Part shown: piece by piece, positions 1 to 9,853 of the stretch
Position numbering within the stretch: position 1 is the first letter of the stretch
Layout: each line of letters begins with the position of its first letter
Assembly (NCBI RefSeq): GCF_011045095.1
Contig: NZ_JAALDL010000014.1
Span: 97,569-161,568, forward strand
Origin: Grimontia sedimenti
GTDB taxonomy: Bacteria > Pseudomonadota > Gammaproteobacteria > Enterobacterales > Vibrionaceae
Reading direction: 5' to 3'
DNA length: 64,000 nucleotides
Notes under the pieces: model-generated
What the model was told of the DNA's origin: nothing
Seen by the model: the letters and a program-made list of their open reading frames with translations, nothing else
Databases searched by the model: none
Position numbers and translations under genes: made by a program

Positions 1-717
1 TGCTACGGTTGCGCGTTTGTCGACATGGGCCATCACCTGACCTTCTGTGACCAGCGTTTCAACCGGAATTGAGCTCAGGTCAATCAGGCCAGAAAGCTGC
101 TTCTGAATACTCGGCTGCAGTGTACCCACTTTACCCGAGTGTTCGACGAGTTGACGGATGGTATCAATGTCTTGTCCACCGACAGCAGCACTTTCTACAG
201 GCTCTACACCTGACGCTTTTACCAGTCGGTTTGCAATGCTGTTAATCCAGTTCAGCAACGGACGCAGTGGCCACACATAAGCGCGTGCCACAAGGCCAAT
301 CGCCAGTGCTGATTTTTCTGGATGCGCAATCGACCAGGATTTCGGTGCCATTTCACCGACAACAAGGTGAAGGAAAGTCACCACAAACAGCGCAAAACCG
401 AACGACGCTCCATCTACCGCCCATTCCGGCATGCCCATCGAGGCAAACACGGGTCCAATCCAATGGTCTACCGCGGGCTTGGTAACTGCACCCAACGCAA
501 AGGTACAGAAGGTAATGCCCAGCTGGGCACCGGCTAACATCAACGTCAGGTCATTCATGCCGCGCAGTGCAGCACGTGCAGATGCACTTTCCACTGCCAT
601 TTCTTCCAGGCGGTGGCGGCGTGCACCCATCAACGCAAATTCGATGATAACGAAGAAGCCACTCAATACGATGAGGGCAGTGGTCACCAGAGTGACAATC
701 AACGGATCAGTCATCAT
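1..717 (-). CDS. CNNM-domain (DUF21) HlyC/CorC-family membrane protein, C-terminus missing
   Basis: The gene runs off the left edge, so only the N-terminal ~239 residues are present. The translation starts MMTDPLIVTLVTTALIV and has the CNNM/DUF21 pattern: a first membrane helix followed by GARRHRLEEMA, then an AGAQLGITF motif and hydrophobic helices up to about residue 150. After that comes the beginning of a cytosolic part where CBS domains would follow. The family is implicated in divalent cation (Mg/Co) efflux or homeostasis. The ATG overlaps the TGA of the upstream paralogue by four bases (ATGA at 714-717), which implies translational coupling. A second ATG directly follows the first, so the start is uncertain by one codon. 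Confidence 0.8.
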   Translation of the reverse strand, partial: MMTDPLIVTLVTTALIVLSGFFVIIEFALMGARRHRLEEMAVESASARAALRGMNDLTLMLAGAQLGITFCTFALGAVTKPAVDHWIGPVFASMGMPEWAVDGASFGFALFVVTFLHLVVGEMAPKSWSIAHPEKSALAIGLVARAYVWPLRPLLNWINSIANRLVKASGVEPVESAAVGGQDIDTIRQLVEHSGKVGTLQPSIQKQLSGLIDLSSIPVETLVTEGQVMAHVDKRATVA

Positions 718-2090
718 TCTTCACCCTCCTCAATAGGATTCTCTACAAGCTTGACGCGCACCTCTGTTGGAACGTGTCGCTCAATACGCAACACTTCAAC
801 TTCAAGGTGGCGTTTGAACAGCTCGCCGGAAGCAAATTCGGATGGGTCGACAGGCAATTCGATAATAACGGTCTCACCTTCAGCTGGCAGAGCACCACGC
901 TCAGCAATCAACATACCTGCGATGGTTTCTACATCGTCTTTCGGCAGGTCGTAGCCAATCGCACGCTCAACTTCGTCGATATGGACGTCACCTTCCATCA
1001 GCCATACGTTGTCGCTTTGCGGAACAACGGCATCAGCCCCGTCGGCGTCGTGTTCGTCGGTGATTTCACCTACGATTTCCATCGCCAAATCTTCAATCGT
1101 CAATACGCCGGCAAAGCCGCCATATTCGTCAATGACACAAGCCAGATGGTTGGTAGATTTCTCCAACTGATCCAGTGCGTCTGGCAGACTCATGAGCGTT
1201 GGCAGAACAGTAGCTGGACGCATCACCGATTCTACGGTGTCGTCAGCATGGCCAGCATCAATACGTGCCAACACATCAGGAAGATGAACTACACCCACAG
1301 GCGCATCGTCATCGTTCACCACAGGGTAACGGGTATGTGCTTGTGCCATGAGAGACACCAGCTCAGTCAATGTCGTTTCCGGCTCAACCCAATCCACCTG
1401 TGAACGTGGCACCATGGCGTGCTCAACGTCGCGCTCTGGGAAGTCCAGAATACGGTCCATCATCAGTGATAGTTCGACGGGGATGTCACCCGTTTCACGC
1501 GAGTTAGCGATGATATGGTGCAAGTCTTCTTCTGACGCGCTCACGTCAAGATCGTGCACTGGCTCAATGCGAACTGCGCGAAGCAGCAGGTTTGCTGATT
1601 TGTCGAAGAAGCTGATGAAAAAGCCAAACACAGACATGTAAATCAGTGTTGAGCGGGACATCATGCGAGCCATTGGCTCTGCGTTCGCGATCGCGAGGTT
1701 TTTCGGGTACAGCTCGCCCATGATCATTTGAACGACCATAGCGACACCTAGGGTGATGACGGTACCGAGCGCGATACCCGCTTCTAGCGATAACCCAAAG
1801 CCTTGCAGTAATACACCCAGACACTGGCCGACCAGAGGTTCCGCGACAAAGCCCAGAACCAGACCGGTTACCGTAATACCAAGTTGGGCACCGGACAGCA
1901 TAAAGCTGGTACGTTTGGTGACTTTGAGCGCGCGTTTTGCGGCGGCATCACCAGTCGCAGCAAGGGTTGCGAGTTTTGCTCTGTCCACAGCCATGTACGC
2001 GAACTCTTGGGCAACGAAGTAGCCATTTGCTGCGATAATAGCCAAGATAAATAGAATGCCGAACAGAAGGGTAAGGAGGGTCTCAATCAT
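714..2090 (-). CDS. CNNM/CBS/CorC_HlyC-family transporter-like protein
   Basis: About 458 residues. The N-terminal CNNM (DUF21) membrane domain spans roughly residues 1-190 with the motif SGAQLGITVTGLVLG. Two CBS repeats follow (about 205-325, including MVPRSQVDWV and VIDEYGGFAGVLTIEDL), then a C-terminal CorC_HlyC domain (about 340-440). The family acts in the inner membrane in divalent cation homeostasis. I chose the ATG at 2090 because GGGAGG lies about 9 bases upstream; a GTG 45 bases further upstream would extend the frame but has no comparable ribosome site. It forms an overlapping pair with the downstream paralogue. Confidence 0.88.
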   Translation of the reverse strand: MIETLLTLLFGILFILAIIAANGYFVAQEFAYMAVDRAKLATLAATGDAAAKRALKVTKRTSFMLSGAQLGITVTGLVLGFVAEPLVGQCLGVLLQGFGLSLEAGIALGTVITLGVAMVVQMIMGELYPKNLAIANAEPMARMMSRSTLIYMSVFGFFISFFDKSANLLLRAVRIEPVHDLDVSASEEDLHHIIANSRETGDIPVELSLMMDRILDFPERDVEHAMVPRSQVDWVEPETTLTELVSLMAQAHTRYPVVNDDDAPVGVVHLPDVLARIDAGHADDTVESVMRPATVLPTLMSLPDALDQLEKSTNHLACVIDEYGGFAGVLTIEDLAMEIVGEITDEHDADGADAVVPQSDNVWLMEGDVHIDEVERAIGYDLPKDDVETIAGMLIAERGALPAEGETVIIELPVDPSEFASGELFKRHLEVEVLRIERHVPTEVRVKLVENPIEEGEE

Positions 2091-2288
2091 TGCTGTGTCC
2101 TCCCTTGATGACAAGAAGCCAGTAAGGTTTGACACAATCGACTAGAGTTGGGGTCCACAAAGTATTCCTACAGTAATAACAGGAAGCGCAGTATATTTCC
2201 GCGATGTGGAAATAGTCTAGTGAATAGTTTGATTATCCCCTGCAAACTTACTGAGACACACGGCCAGAGGGGTTTCCATGCTCTCGGA

Positions 2289-2310
2289 AAGTCGGCCGCA
2301 ATGGCCGAAA
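2289..2310 (-). terminator. possible weak terminator hairpin
   Basis: TCGGCC-GCAAT-GGCCGA at 2292-2308 forms a 6-bp stem downstream of the small membrane protein gene. The following T-tract is poor (ACTTTCC on the minus strand), so this is tentative. Nothing else was recognised in 2091-2397, which should also hold the promoter of the CNNM gene pair. Confidence 0.3.
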
Positions 2311-2397
2311 ATCGCGATTAATGACGGCGAGTTTGGCCACTTTTGGGCTTACGGGCTGTTACAAAAATCTTTGGTTTATTCAGGCTTGTGGTCGGCT

Positions 2398-2655
2398 TTA
2401 GCTATCCAATTTGCCAGAAGCTTTCTTGCCAACAAAATACCCTACGCAGAAAACCGCAATAAACACGATTGTCGCCAGTATGTAAGCCAATGCTTCCGGC
2501 GCACCTAAGCCGAAGGCAAAAGCAAAACTGATTCCCAGAAATGCTTCTCTAAGCCATTCTGTAGCGGGTGAGTTGGTGCTCATACCTAGCATACCGATAA
2601 AAAGAAGAAGGGCGAGCAGGCCGACTTTGAGGCCGATAAGAGTGGAACGTTGCAT
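2398..2655 (-). CDS. small two-helix membrane protein, unknown function
   Basis: An 85-residue protein with two hydrophobic segments: about residues 7-27 (LIGLKVGLLALLLFIGMLGM) and about 52-74 (EALAYILATIVFIAVFCVGYFVG). A basic tail KKASGK follows. GGGAG sits 6 bases upstream of the ATG. That ribosome site lies at the 3' edge of a small hairpin (CCCGTT...AACGGG, 2663-2678), which could modulate initiation. No family is recognised. It reads in the same direction as the lipoprotein gene upstream of it, 49 bases away. Confidence 0.6.
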   Translation of the reverse strand: MQRSTLIGLKVGLLALLLFIGMLGMSTNSPATEWLREAFLGISFAFAFGLGAPEALAYILATIVFIAVFCVGYFVGKKASGKLDS

Positions 2656-2704
2656 ACATGGCTCCCGTTAAAAAACGGGCGCCAGTATACGACAATTTAT
2701 TCGG

Positions 2705-2956
2705 TTATAGGCACTGCGCAAGCTGGCCTTTTTTGGTGGAGGCCATCACGCAGCCGCGTTCGCTGTCCGAAGCAGCTTTACACTGGCTCATCAATTCGCC
2801 TGCAGAGGGTGCTAAGGCACCAAGAATTTTCTGAGCGTGGCTGACCACTTTGTTGCAGTCACTTTCTGCGACAGGATCGTAATCGGAACAGGCGGCAAGG
2901 CCGAAAACTGCAGTGGCTAGTAACGTTGTTTTTATGGTGTTTTTTACGTTGAACAT
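2705..2956 (-). CDS. small Cys-containing lipoprotein, unknown function
   Basis: About 83 residues. A lipoprotein signal peptide ends at the lipobox LAAC (Cys at about residue 23). The mature part contains three more cysteines and no recognised fold. The second in-frame ATG (2956) is preferred over one at 2965 because GGGG is 9 bases from it but directly abuts the upstream ATG. It is probably an outer- or inner-membrane-anchored lipoprotein. The short gene length and lipobox are the only evidence for function. Confidence 0.65.
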   Translation of the reverse strand: MFNVKNTIKTTLLATAVFGLAACSDYDPVAESDCNKVVSHAQKILGALAPSAGELMSQCKAASDSERGCVMASTKKGQLAQCL

Positions 2957-3035
2957 AAATCGCATCCCCTTTTTGCTGACAACTAAAAGGGTAGGAGAGC
3001 TTTCCTAACTTTGCGATATTGAAAGGTAACTGAGA

Positions 3036-3064
3036 CAAAAAAGGACGCCGAAGCGTCCTTTTCC
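3036..3064 (-). terminator. rho-independent terminator of the ABC exporter gene
   Basis: GGACGC-CGAA-GCGTCC stem (3043-3058) with a run of six T on the minus strand after the hairpin, 16 bases past the ABC gene stop. Confidence 0.8.
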
Positions 3065-3079
3065 CTAACTTTATCAGGT

Positions 3080-4909
3080 TCAGTCCCCAATAAAACCACC
3101 GGTTTGATGCTGCCAGAGTTGAGCATAGATACCACCGCTGGAAATCAGCTCTTGGTGGCTGCCTTGCTCCACGATTTCGCCCTGATCAAGCACAATCAGT
3201 CTGTCCATCGCAGCGATGGTGGAAAGTCGGTGAGCAATGGCGATAACAGTTTTACCTTCCATTAATTGATAGAGACTTTCCTGAATTGCCGCTTCCACCT
3301 CCGAATCCAGCGCTGAAGTCGCTTCATCAAGAATAAGAATTGGCGCGTCTTTTAGCAGAACACGGGAAATTGCCACACGCTGACGTTGACCGCCAGACAG
3401 CTTCACACCACGTTCACCTACCTGCGAATCGTAACCACGGTTTCCATGTGGGTCGCTCAGGGTTTCGATGAAGTCGTGAGCTTGTGCTTTCTTCGCAGCA
3501 GCGAGCATGGCGTCTTCGCTGGCATTTGGGTCACCGTAAAGGATGTTCTCACGGATAGAGCGGTGCAGCAGGGATGTGTCTTGCGTCACCATGCCTATGT
3601 TGGCGCGCAATGAATCCTGTGTGACGGCAGAAATGTTCTGTCCATCGATGCGAATTTCACCGCCTTCTACATCGTGAAAACGCATCAGCAGATTCACTAA
3701 GGTTGATTTACCTGCGCCCGAACGACCAACCAGGCCGACTTTCTCACCTGGCTTGATATTGAGGTTTAGTTTTTCAATCACACCTTTGCCTTCGCCATAG
3801 TGGAAGCGCACATCGGTGAAGTTGATGGCACCTTGAGGCACTTCCAGCGCAGGTGCGTTTGGCTTGTCCAATACTTCGACAGGCTTGGAAAGCGTTGCCA
3901 TGCCGTCGACCACGGTACCAATGTTTTCAAACAGCGAGCCGATTTCCCACATGATCCATTTCGACATGCTGTTGATGCGCAATGCAAGGCTGACCGCAAT
4001 AGCAATCGCGCCGACGGTGATGGCGGAGTCCAGCCATAGCCAGATTGACATGGCACTGATAGAGAACAACAGGGCGTAGTTGGCGATTTCTACCGAGATG
4101 TTAAAGCCAGTTGCCAGGCGCATTTGACGGTAAACCGTATCCATAAACACGCCCATACCTTCTTCGGCATATTGGGTTTCACGATCTGTGTGTGAGAACA
4201 GTTTGACCGTGGCGATGTTGGTGTAGCTGTCGACGATGCGGCCTGTCATCAAAGAGCGGGCGTCTGCCTGTTCGGTAGAAACCGCTTTCAGCTTAGGCAC
4301 AAAGTAAGTTTGAATGCCGATATATGCCATTAGCCAAATAAGCATCGGCAGCATGAGGCGAATGTCTGCTTGTCCGACGATGAATAGCATGGAAATGAAG
4401 TAGACAGCGATGTATACCGCGACATCAAGCAGTTTCATCACCGTTTCGCGAATCGATAGGGCAGTCTGCATCACCTTTGTGGCAATACGACCTGCAAAAT
4501 CGTTTTGGTAGAAGCCGATGCTTTGCTTCAGCAGGTAACGGTGCGCCATCCAGCGAATGGACATCGGGTAGTTACCAAGCAGCGATTGATGCAAAACCAA
4601 AGAATGCACTGCGACCAGTATTGGCATGCCGATCAGTATCAGCATCCCGATGGCAATCAGGGTATTACCTTCATCGACGAGAAAACTGGCCTTGTCTTGA
4701 TTGGTCAGCCAGTCGACCAGTTGTCCCATAAAGCCAAACAGTGACACCTCCGCGATAGCAATCATCGCAGTCAGCACTGCCATGGTGATCAGCGGGCGTT
4801 CAAAGCCTTTGGTGTAGTGGCGACAAAAGGCGAGCAGGCCATTTGGTGGCTGTTCCGGCTGTTTAGGTGGAAAAGCCATTGTCATGCGTTCGAACAATTT
4901 ATAAATCAT
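3080..4909 (-). CDS. ABC exporter (fused permease and ATPase), multidrug/lipid type
   Basis: A 609-residue half-transporter. The six-helix exporter permease occupies about residues 35-330. The nucleotide-binding domain occupies about 360-600, with Walker A GRSGAGKST, signature LSGGQRQRV, Walker B ILILDEATSALD and H-loop AHRLST. It would dimerise in the inner membrane and export a hydrophobic substrate; the substrate cannot be inferred. GGAAGG precedes the ATG by four bases. A second ATG ten codons in (MTMAFPP) is an alternative start. The gene is transcribed alone and has its own terminator. Confidence 0.9.
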   Translation of the reverse strand: MIYKLFERMTMAFPPKQPEQPPNGLLAFCRHYTKGFERPLITMAVLTAMIAIAEVSLFGFMGQLVDWLTNQDKASFLVDEGNTLIAIGMLILIGMPILVAVHSLVLHQSLLGNYPMSIRWMAHRYLLKQSIGFYQNDFAGRIATKVMQTALSIRETVMKLLDVAVYIAVYFISMLFIVGQADIRLMLPMLIWLMAYIGIQTYFVPKLKAVSTEQADARSLMTGRIVDSYTNIATVKLFSHTDRETQYAEEGMGVFMDTVYRQMRLATGFNISVEIANYALLFSISAMSIWLWLDSAITVGAIAIAVSLALRINSMSKWIMWEIGSLFENIGTVVDGMATLSKPVEVLDKPNAPALEVPQGAINFTDVRFHYGEGKGVIEKLNLNIKPGEKVGLVGRSGAGKSTLVNLLMRFHDVEGGEIRIDGQNISAVTQDSLRANIGMVTQDTSLLHRSIRENILYGDPNASEDAMLAAAKKAQAHDFIETLSDPHGNRGYDSQVGERGVKLSGGQRQRVAISRVLLKDAPILILDEATSALDSEVEAAIQESLYQLMEGKTVIAIAHRLSTIAAMDRLIVLDQGEIVEQGSHQELISSGGIYAQLWQHQTGGFIGD

Positions 4910-5040
4910 GAATCCTTCCGGAGTAGGACGGTCGCGTTCAAAAACAGAAATGCAGTATGGAAAGAACTGATAATTAGTTACTTTCCGAAGCTGGTTAACG
5001 CGAACCCAAATGAAAGACGGTGAGATTCTATCAGGTTTAA

Positions 5041-5304
5041 ATACCCAAATAACCTGAAGATGCAGGATTCAGCGAGATTGACTGGCGTTGTGATCGCGGC
5101 GTTCCTTTGTAGGTGTAGCCTTCTCCATCAAAAAGGAACAACAAAGAGCACGGCGTCAGTCAACTCGCCCGAAGGGAGGCCCTCAATGCGCCCACTTCTT
5201 CGTTAAGTTCCACGGAAATAGAACGACTATTCCTCGCGAAATTTGCCTCGAATTGAACGCATTGATGACCTCTGAATGCAAGTATCTTCAGGTTGTTTGG
5301 GTAT
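5041..5304. repeat. MITE-like palindromic-ended repeat, long copy (264 bp)
   Basis: The element is bounded by inverted repeats beginning ATACCCAAAYAACCTGAAG. The left end is at 5041-5061 and its reverse complement is at about 5284-5304, with one mismatch. No gene is seen inside. The left-end block continuing into GATGCAGGATTCAGCGAG is shared with the short copy at 51428-51484, so at least two members occur in the window. Nothing resembling a transposase is present, so any mobility would be in trans. It lies between the ABC exporter promoter and the chitinase terminator. Confidence 0.7.
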
Positions 5305-5390
5305 AGATTGAATAATGCCAATGTTTTCTACGGAACTGTTCAATTATTCTGAACAGGCGGGCGTAGAGTATTTTTCAGTGTGATGGCCAA

Positions 5391-5420
5391 CAAAAAGCCG
5401 ACTCAATTGAGTCGGCTTTG
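5391..5420 (-). terminator. chitinase terminator
   Basis: A near-perfect palindrome AAGCCGACTCAA/TTGAGTCGGCTT at 5395-5418 is flanked by A and T runs, 28 bases beyond the chitinase stop. Confidence 0.8.
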
Positions 5421-5447
5421 TCTACTTAAATTATATGAGTGAGTGGA

Positions 5448-8400
5448 TTAACCACACACTTTGGTCCAGCTACCATCGCTACCTGGAACAGAGGCAGTCC
5501 ACCAGTTTGCTTGGTAAACAACGCCGTCTTTCACGACTTTGTCACCGGCTGCTGCGTGGCTTGGGTTGCCTGCCCAGTCAGTCTGAGGGAGATTTGGGTA
5601 AACCACGATGCCAGTCGTGTCACAAGTACCTGTGCCACCACCATTGTCGCCGCCACCGTTACCACCGCCTGCAGACAGGTCTGCCAATGGCAGGTCGCTG
5701 TACTCAGATGCGAATGCGTAGTCAACACCGTTGATGTTTACTGTGTAGTTCGCAGGGCCAGAGATTGGCAGGTAGTACACAAAGTCCAGTTCATACGTTG
5801 CACCAGGAGCCAGAGAGTCCCACGTTGGCAGTGAGAACGCCAGACGGTGCATAGTACCTTCCAGTCCACCAATGTTGTTCGCTTTGGTGTGGCCAGAAGA
5901 AATGACATTCACCTTACCGCCATTCTGACTCTTCGCGTTGTCTGGTGCTGAAGTCGGAATGTCAAACTGGAACTCAGTACCGCCAGGCAGTTCTACGCCA
6001 GTGTTGTTAGTGAAAGTGATTTTCGGGTTGATCGGGTAGTTTTGGTCACCCACTTTGAAGCCACCTACGCTAACAGCAATATCAACCGCTTCGGTTGGCA
6101 TTGGTGTGTCAGACAGTGTTGCACCATACGGTGTTGCAGCTGCAAACTTGTCGTAGATTGCCTTCGTCATGGTGTTACCCATGTGGAACTCACCGTTGCC
6201 CGTTGCACAAGCATTTTCAGTTGGGTCTACAACGTCAGTACGGTTGCCGTTTGCATCCAGTTGGTAACATGCGTAGTCACCCGCCAGTTCCCAGAACATG
6301 ATGCCGCCGATACCTTTGTCGATAACGTAATCAGATTTCACTTTGATTGACGCTTCGTCTTCAGTAGACAGGAATACTTGCTTCTCAGCATTCCACAGCC
6401 ATGGTGCAACAGCGACTGAGTCGTAGTTACGCTGGTAAGTGCCTTTCAACACGTCTTGTGGATCGTTTACTGGGTCAAGTTTGTACGCAGATGCGTAGGT
6501 ACCGAAGATGCCATGCTCAAGGTTCTTCGCATGCCACATTGGGTTAGAACCTGCACCCATTTCGTTACCTTTCGGATCCGTATCGTGCCACATGTTGTCG
6601 ATACCAATCGCGCCGTTACCACAGTTGTTCTTCTCACCTTCACCAGTGCCTGGTTGACACTCAGCTTGGTTAGGAAGTGCAGCTTTACCCCACAGACCGT
6701 TTTCACCGCCTGTTACGCCTTGCCAACCACGGGTGTAGTAAGGAACACCAATGTTGATACGGCCCGCTGGCATTGAGCCACGGAAGTAGTGATATGCCCA
6801 GTCAGTGTTCAGGTAACCGATACCGCCGTACTGGCTAGTACCGTATACGTTCCAAGCTGCCAGCTCAGAGTCTTTACCTGTGTCGAACAGTGCCGCGTTG
6901 TGACCAACGTGGTCATTCCAAGCACCGTGCAGGTCGTAAGTCATGATGTTCACGTAGTCGAGGTACTTAGTGACATCAAACGTTTCCATACCACGCAGCA
7001 GGTAACCAGAAGATGGTGCTGCGATGGTCAGCATGTAGTGGTGACCGTCTTGCTCAGAAGCGATGTCGACTTTCTCACGAAGGACACGCATCAGCTCTTG
7101 GTAAGAAGCCCACAGGTATGGACGACGTGGTTCCATGAAGTTTTTATCGTACGGGTTACCTGCACCTGCCATTGAGGTTGGGTATTCGTAGTCGATATCC
7201 AGACCATCGAACTTGTACTTACGCATCATTTCAACGGCAGAATCCGCAAACTTCTGGATACCGGCATGGTTGATTGAACCGTCAGCGTTGGTAGTCATGG
7301 TGTAGAAGCCGCCGTCTGCTACGCGGTTACCATCAAGGCCAAAGTGACCGCCGGTTTCCGCCCAACCACCGATAGAGATCAGGGTCTTAACGTCGTGCTT
7401 CGCTTTGTAAGTTGCCAGTGCACCGAAGTGGCCTTTAAAGCCGAGTGCAGGATCAATTTCTACGCCTGGCCATTCTTTACCTACCGCGGCGTTGTTTGGA
7501 TCGTTCACATCACCGATGTTGACTTTGCCGTCAGCACCGATGCTTACGAACGCATAGTTGATGTGGGTAAGTTCTTCCCAAGGGATATCTTTAACAAGGT
7601 AAGCGGCTTGCGGGTCATCGCCTGCGCGCCAGCTGGTGAAGTAACCGATGATACGACGTGGGTGGTCGGCACCCATGTCTTCGCGGCCATCTGCATCATA
7701 GATAGTACAGTATGGAACGTTAACACCAGGGGTTTGGAACAGACCTTCTGGACGACAGTTAGATACTGTTGGCGTGCCCGCTACGGTAACAGTGACCAGT
7801 GCAGAATCAGTTGATGCGCCTTTGTCATCAGTCGCTTTTGCGTAGATAGAAACGTTGCCGGCTTTGCTTGCAGTCCAGTCGAGAGTGAACGGCGCTGCTG
7901 TTTTCGAGCCAACTAGCTGGCCAGCGGCATAGAAATCAACTTTTGCGACTGTGCCATCTGAATCTGCTGCATCAGCAGTCAGTGTCACTACCGCGCCTTG
8001 ATCAACTGCAGTTGCGGATGCCGCTACAGAGACGGTTGGTGGCTCATTAACCGGGTCAATAACGCCTGGCTGAACAGTGATGCTAAGAGCGGCTGTTTCA
8101 GTTACAGCGCCCTGGTCGTCAGTTGCTTTCACTGTGATCGTGTGAGGGCCTTCAGCAGCAGTCCAGTTCAGAGAATAAGGAGAAGTCGTATCTGAACCGA
8201 CTGAAGCGCCATCGATGAAGAACTCTACTTTGCTGACAGTGCCATCTGAGTCCGCAGCTGTTGCACTTAGCGTGACAACGTCACCATCTTTGATGGTATC
8301 AGTAGCAAGTGGAGAATCCAGAGAAACGGTTGGTGCTTCGTTTACAGGGTCAACAACACCAGTGTCACATTGGTCTACAAATTTCCACTCTTTGTAATCG

Positions 8401-8615
8401 CCTGATGAGGTAGAAGGGTTGTTGCCTTTCGTCCACCAGTTAGCGGTGTAAACGTTGCTTTCGTGCTGAACAGTTGAACCGCCGCCATATGCTTTGTCTG
8501 CTGACCATTTTTCAATGTTGGTACAGTCAACAGCAGCTTGAGCATTGAAAGAAAACATACACGCTACGGCGATTGCCGAGAGCGCGAATCCTTTGCTCTT
8601 ACCTGTCACATCCAT
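5448..8615 (-). CDS. secreted modular GH18 chitinase
   Basis: 1055 residues, secreted endo-chitinase. The signal peptide ends near FNAQAA (about residue 27). An N-terminal chitin-binding CBM5/12 module (about 28-82, containing YTANWWTKG) is followed by two Ig/PKD-like repeats (about 93-180 and 188-277). The GH18 barrel (about 310-800) has the catalytic motif [10 protein letters not shown] with the acid Glu at its end. Next is a beta-rich domain of about 130 residues, then a Gly/Asn-rich linker, and a second CBM5/12 at the extreme C-terminus (YQANWWTAS). It hydrolyses chitin outside the cell. GAGGG lies upstream of the ATG. The domain layout fits vibrio chitinases, but I cannot tell which paralogue it is. 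Confidence 0.93.
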   Translation of the reverse strand: MDVTGKSKGFALSAIAVACMFSFNAQAAVDCTNIEKWSADKAYGGGSTVQHESNVYTANWWTKGNNPSTSSGDYKEWKFVDQCDTGVVDPVNEAPTVSLDSPLATDTIKDGDVVTLSATAADSDGTVSKVEFFIDGASVGSDTTSPYSLNWTAAEGPHTITVKATDDQGAVTETAALSITVQPGVIDPVNEPPTVSVAASATAVDQGAVVTLTADAADSDGTVAKVDFYAAGQLVGSKTAAPFTLDWTASKAGNVSIYAKATDDKGASTDSALVTVTVAGTPTVSNCRPEGLFQTPGVNVPYCTIYDADGREDMGADHPRRIIGYFTSWRAGDDPQAAYLVKDIPWEELTHINYAFVSIGADGKVNIGDVNDPNNAAVGKEWPGVEIDPALGFKGHFGALATYKAKHDVKTLISIGGWAETGGHFGLDGNRVADGGFYTMTTNADGSINHAGIQKFADSAVEMMRKYKFDGLDIDYEYPTSMAGAGNPYDKNFMEPRRPYLWASYQELMRVLREKVDIASEQDGHHYMLTIAAPSSGYLLRGMETFDVTKYLDYVNIMTYDLHGAWNDHVGHNAALFDTGKDSELAAWNVYGTSQYGGIGYLNTDWAYHYFRGSMPAGRINIGVPYYTRGWQGVTGGENGLWGKAALPNQAECQPGTGEGEKNNCGNGAIGIDNMWHDTDPKGNEMGAGSNPMWHAKNLEHGIFGTYASAYKLDPVNDPQDVLKGTYQRNYDSVAVAPWLWNAEKQVFLSTEDEASIKVKSDYVIDKGIGGIMFWELAGDYACYQLDANGNRTDVVDPTENACATGNGEFHMGNTMTKAIYDKFAAATPYGATLSDTPMPTEAVDIAVSVGGFKVGDQNYPINPKITFTNNTGVELPGGTEFQFDIPTSAPDNAKSQNGGKVNVISSGHTKANNIGGLEGTMHRLAFSLPTWDSLAPGATYELDFVYYLPISGPANYTVNINGVDYAFASEYSDLPLADLSAGGGNGGGDNGGGTGTCDTTGIVVYPNLPQTDWAGNPSHAAAGDKVVKDGVVYQANWWTASVPGSDGSWTKVCG

Positions 8616-9127
8616 TGGATATCCCTCGAAAATAAAATGTTATCTATTGATTTGTATGTTGTTAGCGCACTTAAATCGCGCAATAAATAAAGTAGAGGAG
8701 TTGCAAGAGTGAGACACCCCGGATTTCGTCAGATTTAGATCTCTAGTCAGTTCCTGAATTGAAAAGCTTTGCGCTCTTGGTAACGACTCACAGTTTCAAT
8801 GGGTAAATTTTCACAGGCTGCATGAAATTTGTGCGGTGAATATGTGCTCAATAGCAAAGGTTGAATAGCCAATGTCAGACGGTAAATGTCGACAATAAAT
8901 GTTTATATTTAGTTGCTGAATGCGTCTTAAATATTGTTGCTGTAAATATTGTCAACAGTATCTATTTTTCTGCGACATGTAACGCGGAAGGAATGTCGAT
9001 AGCTTTGGGATTGAACAGGGAAAGATGCGACTCAGTCTTAAGAGTGGTTGAGGGATATACAGGCTTAGTAATAAGTAGAAAAAAAGAAGGCCGCTTAATC
9101 CCACGACCTCTTTAAATTGTTGAGTGT
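8616..9127. other. intergenic region upstream of the chitinase
   Basis: About 510 AT-rich bases that should carry the chitinase promoter (minus strand). No convincing open frame is present. A weak imperfect hairpin followed by a T run at about 9080-9110 (minus strand) may terminate yccT. Confidence 0.5.
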
Positions 9128-9790
9128 TTAGCGAGCATTCACGAAGGCTTTGAAGCGTGCTTGTGTTTCTGCGTCCGCTTTATCAAACCAGTAGTGAAGC
9201 TGGTACTCCACTTCATTCAAAGCATCTTGCCCACCCACAACCACTCTTGCACGTGGGGTAGCAGTTAGTTGCGCGACAGGCTGAGCGACAACTTCTGATG
9301 CGCCTAACTGTAATGACGCAGGGGCGTCTGTTTGGTTGAAGCGCTGCATTTCAGAAAGGTAATCACGGCTCAACTGGAAGCCTGATTTCAGCAGTTTGTT
9401 CTGTTCAAACGGAATAGCGTTCTGGTTGGCATCCAGAATGTTGAACTCAGGGTTGTCATTGAATTGACGCACCTGGCGTTTGTTTTTGTGCTCAGGGAAT
9501 TCGAAGAAAATCTCGGTGTCTTGTGCTTCAAATTTAACAACCAACACGTCAGAGCGAAAAAACGTGACGTCTTTTCCTTCTTCAAAGCTTTCAACATAGC
9601 GAAAAGCTAGTTGCTGGGTACCATCAGCCAAAACAACAGGTTCTTCTTTGCTGAACATCGAAGATTGGTGAGTCTCGCCGTTGTAGGCAAGCAACTCGAT
9701 ATTGTCGTTAAGGTGAAGTGTCACATCAGCGTGCGCACCAAACGAAAGCAATGCGGTCAACACTGACGCAAAGGCGAATTTTCTTTTCAT
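9128..9790 (-). CDS. yccT: DUF2057/YccT-family periplasmic protein
   Basis: About 220 residues. The signal peptide MKRKFAFASVLTALLSFGAHA is followed by the DUF2057 pattern (VTLHLNDNIELLAYNG, and a Cys-free beta-rich body). In E. coli the homologue YccT (CsgI) lies in the same gene neighbourhood and affects curli assembly. The function here is inferred only by family. The ATG at 9790 is chosen because GGGGAA lies 6 bases upstream; a TTG four codons earlier would overlap this site. Neighbouring rlmI, yccX, tusE and yccA support the assignment. Confidence 0.85.
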   Translation of the reverse strand: MKRKFAFASVLTALLSFGAHADVTLHLNDNIELLAYNGETHQSSMFSKEEPVVLADGTQQLAFRYVESFEEGKDVTFFRSDVLVVKFEAQDTEIFFEFPEHKNKRQVRQFNDNPEFNILDANQNAIPFEQNKLLKSGFQLSRDYLSEMQRFNQTDAPASLQLGASEVVAQPVAQLTATPRARVVVGGQDALNEVEYQLHYWFDKADAETQARFKAFVNAR

Positions 9791-9853
9791 TGTGTTCCCC
9801 AAAAATAGGTAGAGCGCAGCCCGTAAACATATTGGCTTCGGGCTGCTGTTTTA

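Noticed and set aside
5439-8400. Long open frames on the plus strand across the chitinase
   Set aside because: They are opposite-strand shadows of the chitinase, without ribosome sites or family motifs.
8861-9115. 84-codon plus-strand frame upstream of chitinase
   Set aside because: No homology, no good ribosome site; judged non-coding.
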